Under the pieces are notes generated by a model, which worked only from the letters and a program-made list of their open reading frames with translations, was not told where the DNA came from and made no database searches. Positions 34,462 through 38,182 of a stretch of DNA of 38,182 nt are shown one piece after another. The stretch's first letter is position 1. Every line of letters begins with the position of its first letter. Source of the DNA: Clostridiales bacterium Firm_11 (GTDB lineage Bacteria > Bacillota > Clostridia > Christensenellales > Aristaeellaceae); contig LVAQ01000003.1 in NCBI GenBank assembly GCA_001604105.1, positions 1 through 38,182 on the forward strand. Reading direction: 5' to 3'. The position numbers and the translations under genes are program-made.

Positions 34462-35075
34462 TTGTGATGCTTTGGGTGCGTTTGCAGGCCGCCACAGCGG
34501 CACATGCTGGCAAGCGCATAAACCTGTTGCATGGGAGGCTTTGCCCGTGGCGACGCTGCGTTTCTGCCTGCCGTAGTATACTGCAAGCGACTTTTCATCC
34601 CGTCATTGCTGCATTGTGATGCTTTGGGTGCGTTTGCAGGCCGCCACAGCGGCACATGCTGGCAAGCGCATAAACCCGTTGCACAGGGAGGCTTTGCCCG
34701 TGGTGACGCTGCATTTCTGCCTGCCGTAGTATACTGCAAGCGACCATTCACCCCGTTATTGCTGCATTGCGATGCTTTGGGTGCGTTTGCAGGCCGCTAC
34801 AGCGGCACATGCTGGCAAGCGCACAAGCCCGTTGCACAGGGTCGCTTTGCCCGCGGTGACATTGCGTTTCTGCCTGCCGTAGTATACTGCAAGCGACCAT
34901 TCACCTCGTCATTGCTTGCATTGTGATGCTTTGGGTGCGTTTGCAGACCGCCACAGCGGCACATACGGGCAAGCGCACAAACCCGTTGCACAGGGAGGCT
35001 TTGCCCGTGGTGACGCTTAATTTTCTGCCTGCCGTTGTATACTGCAAGCGACCATTCACCCCGTCATTTAGGCTG
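34462..35075. repeat. four tandem units of about 153 bp
   Basis: Units begin near 34462, 34614, 34767 and 34921 (spacing 152, 153, 154). Each has TGATGCTTTGGGTGCGTTTG, a GCCGC/GCGGC mini-hairpin, an AGGCTTTGCCC block and a CTGCCTGCCGT segment followed by TATACTGCAAGCGAC. Units are about 90% alike. Frames stay partly open on both strands, but no start signals or known domain support coding. It lies between the 5'-nucleotidase and gyrB. Confidence 0.9.
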
Positions 35076-35331
35076 GGGAAAACACTTACAGCCGAGCCGC
35101 ATTCATTCGCAGCGGTAAAAGTTGCCGCGGGGGCTCGTTATACCTTTACCGGGCGCCCGCGTGCAGGGCAAACCCCACAATTCCGCCGCTTATTACTTTG
35201 CCGTAACCTTTGACGCAAGGCGGTACATACGGCAGGTTGATCATCCGCCCGGTACGGGGCACGGGCGGCAGGGCATGGTTTACGTGCGGCGCGTTCATCA
35301 ATGCAAAAATATATTATAATGAAGTAAACCC

Positions 35332-35360
35332 TTCACAAAACAAGCGGAAAATGGTATAAT
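35332..35360 (+). promoter_or_regulatory. promoter of gyrB
   Basis: TTCACA (35332-35337) and a perfect TATAAT (35355-35360) have a 17-base spacer. It leaves a leader of about 200 bases before the start codon, which contains a GGCGGGG/CCCCGCC hairpin (35407-35425). A second TATAAT at 35315-35320 has no good -35 partner. Confidence 0.75.
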
Positions 35361-35563
35361 AAAGCGTTGAAAAATATAGCTTTTTCAAGCGTAGACGGAC
35401 TGTTTCGGCGGGGCGTGACCCCGCCCGCCGCCGTTTTACGAAAAGGGATCGACGCTATGGCAAAAATGCGACCATAAGCATGATGCGCCACCGCGATGCG
35501 ACGAAAATGCCCCGCGCGAACGTCGCACGCGCGTCCCCCGCAATCGCAACCAAAGGAGTGTAA

Positions 35564-37651
<2,088 letters not shown>

Positions 37652-38008
37652 GTGCGCACACGCACAGGGTGTGCAAAGGGGGCAATCCCCCCTTGCAACC
37701 CCTGGTTGCCACAGGGGGGGGTACGGGGGCTGCGCCTGCGGGCGCACCAAAGGGCTTTCCGCTCGCCCTTTGGAAACCTTCGGGTGTAGCCTTCTTAGGC
37801 GGGGCGGGCATGGCAAATCGCCTGCGGTGTTGGCATGGGCATGGGTGTGCTTGTAGTGGTCAGTGAACAGAAGGTGACGTTCGTTTTCATTTCTGGCTCT
37901 GCGACCATCGAGTACCGTAGAATGTTGCCAATATTGCAATTACCATGAATACGCGTCCAACATAGACAGTGGAATTTCCCCTGTCGCCATAGCACAAGCA
38001 GGCGGGTG
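37652..38008. other. region after gyrB, no gene supported
   Basis: GC-rich hairpins follow gyrB: TGCAAAGGGGG/CCCCCCTTGCA (37672-37697, one mismatch) and CCAAAGGGC/GCCCTTTGG (37747-37773). They lack T runs, so termination is possible only by a Rho-type or mixed mechanism. No convincing reading frame was found. Confidence 0.4.
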
Positions 38009-38146
38009 GTGCGAGGGGTCGCTCGCAGGCGGACAGGCTTGTCGGTCAGCGCTACCGCGCGCAAAGCCTTCCAAACCAACCACTACCCCCGCTACGCGCG
38101 GTAGCGCTGGACGACTTTCCTGTACGTCAAGGGCGACCCCTCGCAC
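38009..38146. repeat. long imperfect inverted repeat
   Basis: About 53 bases (38009-38061) recur inverted at 38095-38146. The outer 14 bases (GTGCGAGGGGTCGC) match perfectly, and the inner CAGCGCTACCGCGCG block also matches; the middle has diverged. It could be a non-autonomous element or two inverted copies of an intergenic repeat. Confidence 0.7.
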
Positions 38147-38182
38147 TGAGCCCGCCGTGTAAAATGGCGACTCCGAAGGTTG

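Noticed and set aside
34462..35075. CRISPR array or repeat protein gene
   Set aside because: Units are contiguous and long without unique spacers; open frames lack starts and recognisable sequence.

Overview
The window looks like chromosomal DNA from a low-to-mid-GC-phylum Gram-positive anaerobe (Bacillota, class Clostridia, perhaps a Christensenellales- or Oscillospirales-like gut or rumen bacterium). This rests on YesM/YesN-type two-component regulation, CUT1 importers without their own ATPase, strong AGGAGG ribosome binding sites, AraR-type regulation and moderately GC-rich DNA. The taxonomic placement is inference; no rRNA is present.

Positions 1-15324 hold two sugar-import clusters. The first has a leftward operon (sensor kinase, response regulator, then a GH3 glycosidase cut by the window edge) divergent from a rightward operon (solute-binding protein, two permeases, a small SemiSWEET-like membrane protein, an alpha/beta-hydrolase esterase). 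The second is a leftward operon (binding protein, two permeases, GH65 disaccharide phosphorylase) divergent from a LacI-type regulator. GAAAC-type palindromes lie in the shared control region, one of them inside the spacer of a near-consensus promoter. Neither importer has a local ATPase.

Positions 15818-16020 hold a tRNA-Arg(CCU) with its terminator and a nearby copied fragment of the same tRNA. Positions 16360-22350 hold a CUT2 monosaccharide importer (ChvE-MmsA-MmsB) followed by an AraR-type repressor. Two GTAC-type palindromes resembling AraR operators sit on either side of the promoter, and a strong hairpin separates the binding-protein gene from the ATPase gene.

Positions 22440-25980 are accessory-looking and gene-poor: a phage-like sigma/ArpU-type protein whose 3' end is tandemly repeated four times, two very small genes, a divergent XRE repressor with a phage-like switch region, and a hairpin-rich leader followed by a short membrane-peptide reading frame. 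This is probably a decayed prophage or integrative element.

Positions 25981-34342 return to ordinary genes: a 1284-residue surface protein with five SH3-like domains and an odd cytoplasmic tail, a NUDIX hydrolase, a small membrane protein, a GNAT acetyltransferase, a TPR-like lipoprotein and a secreted 5'-nucleotidase. A second, unrelated tandem array (four units of about 153 bp) follows, then gyrB with an unusual acidic N-terminal extension, then an untranslated end with a large imperfect inverted repeat.
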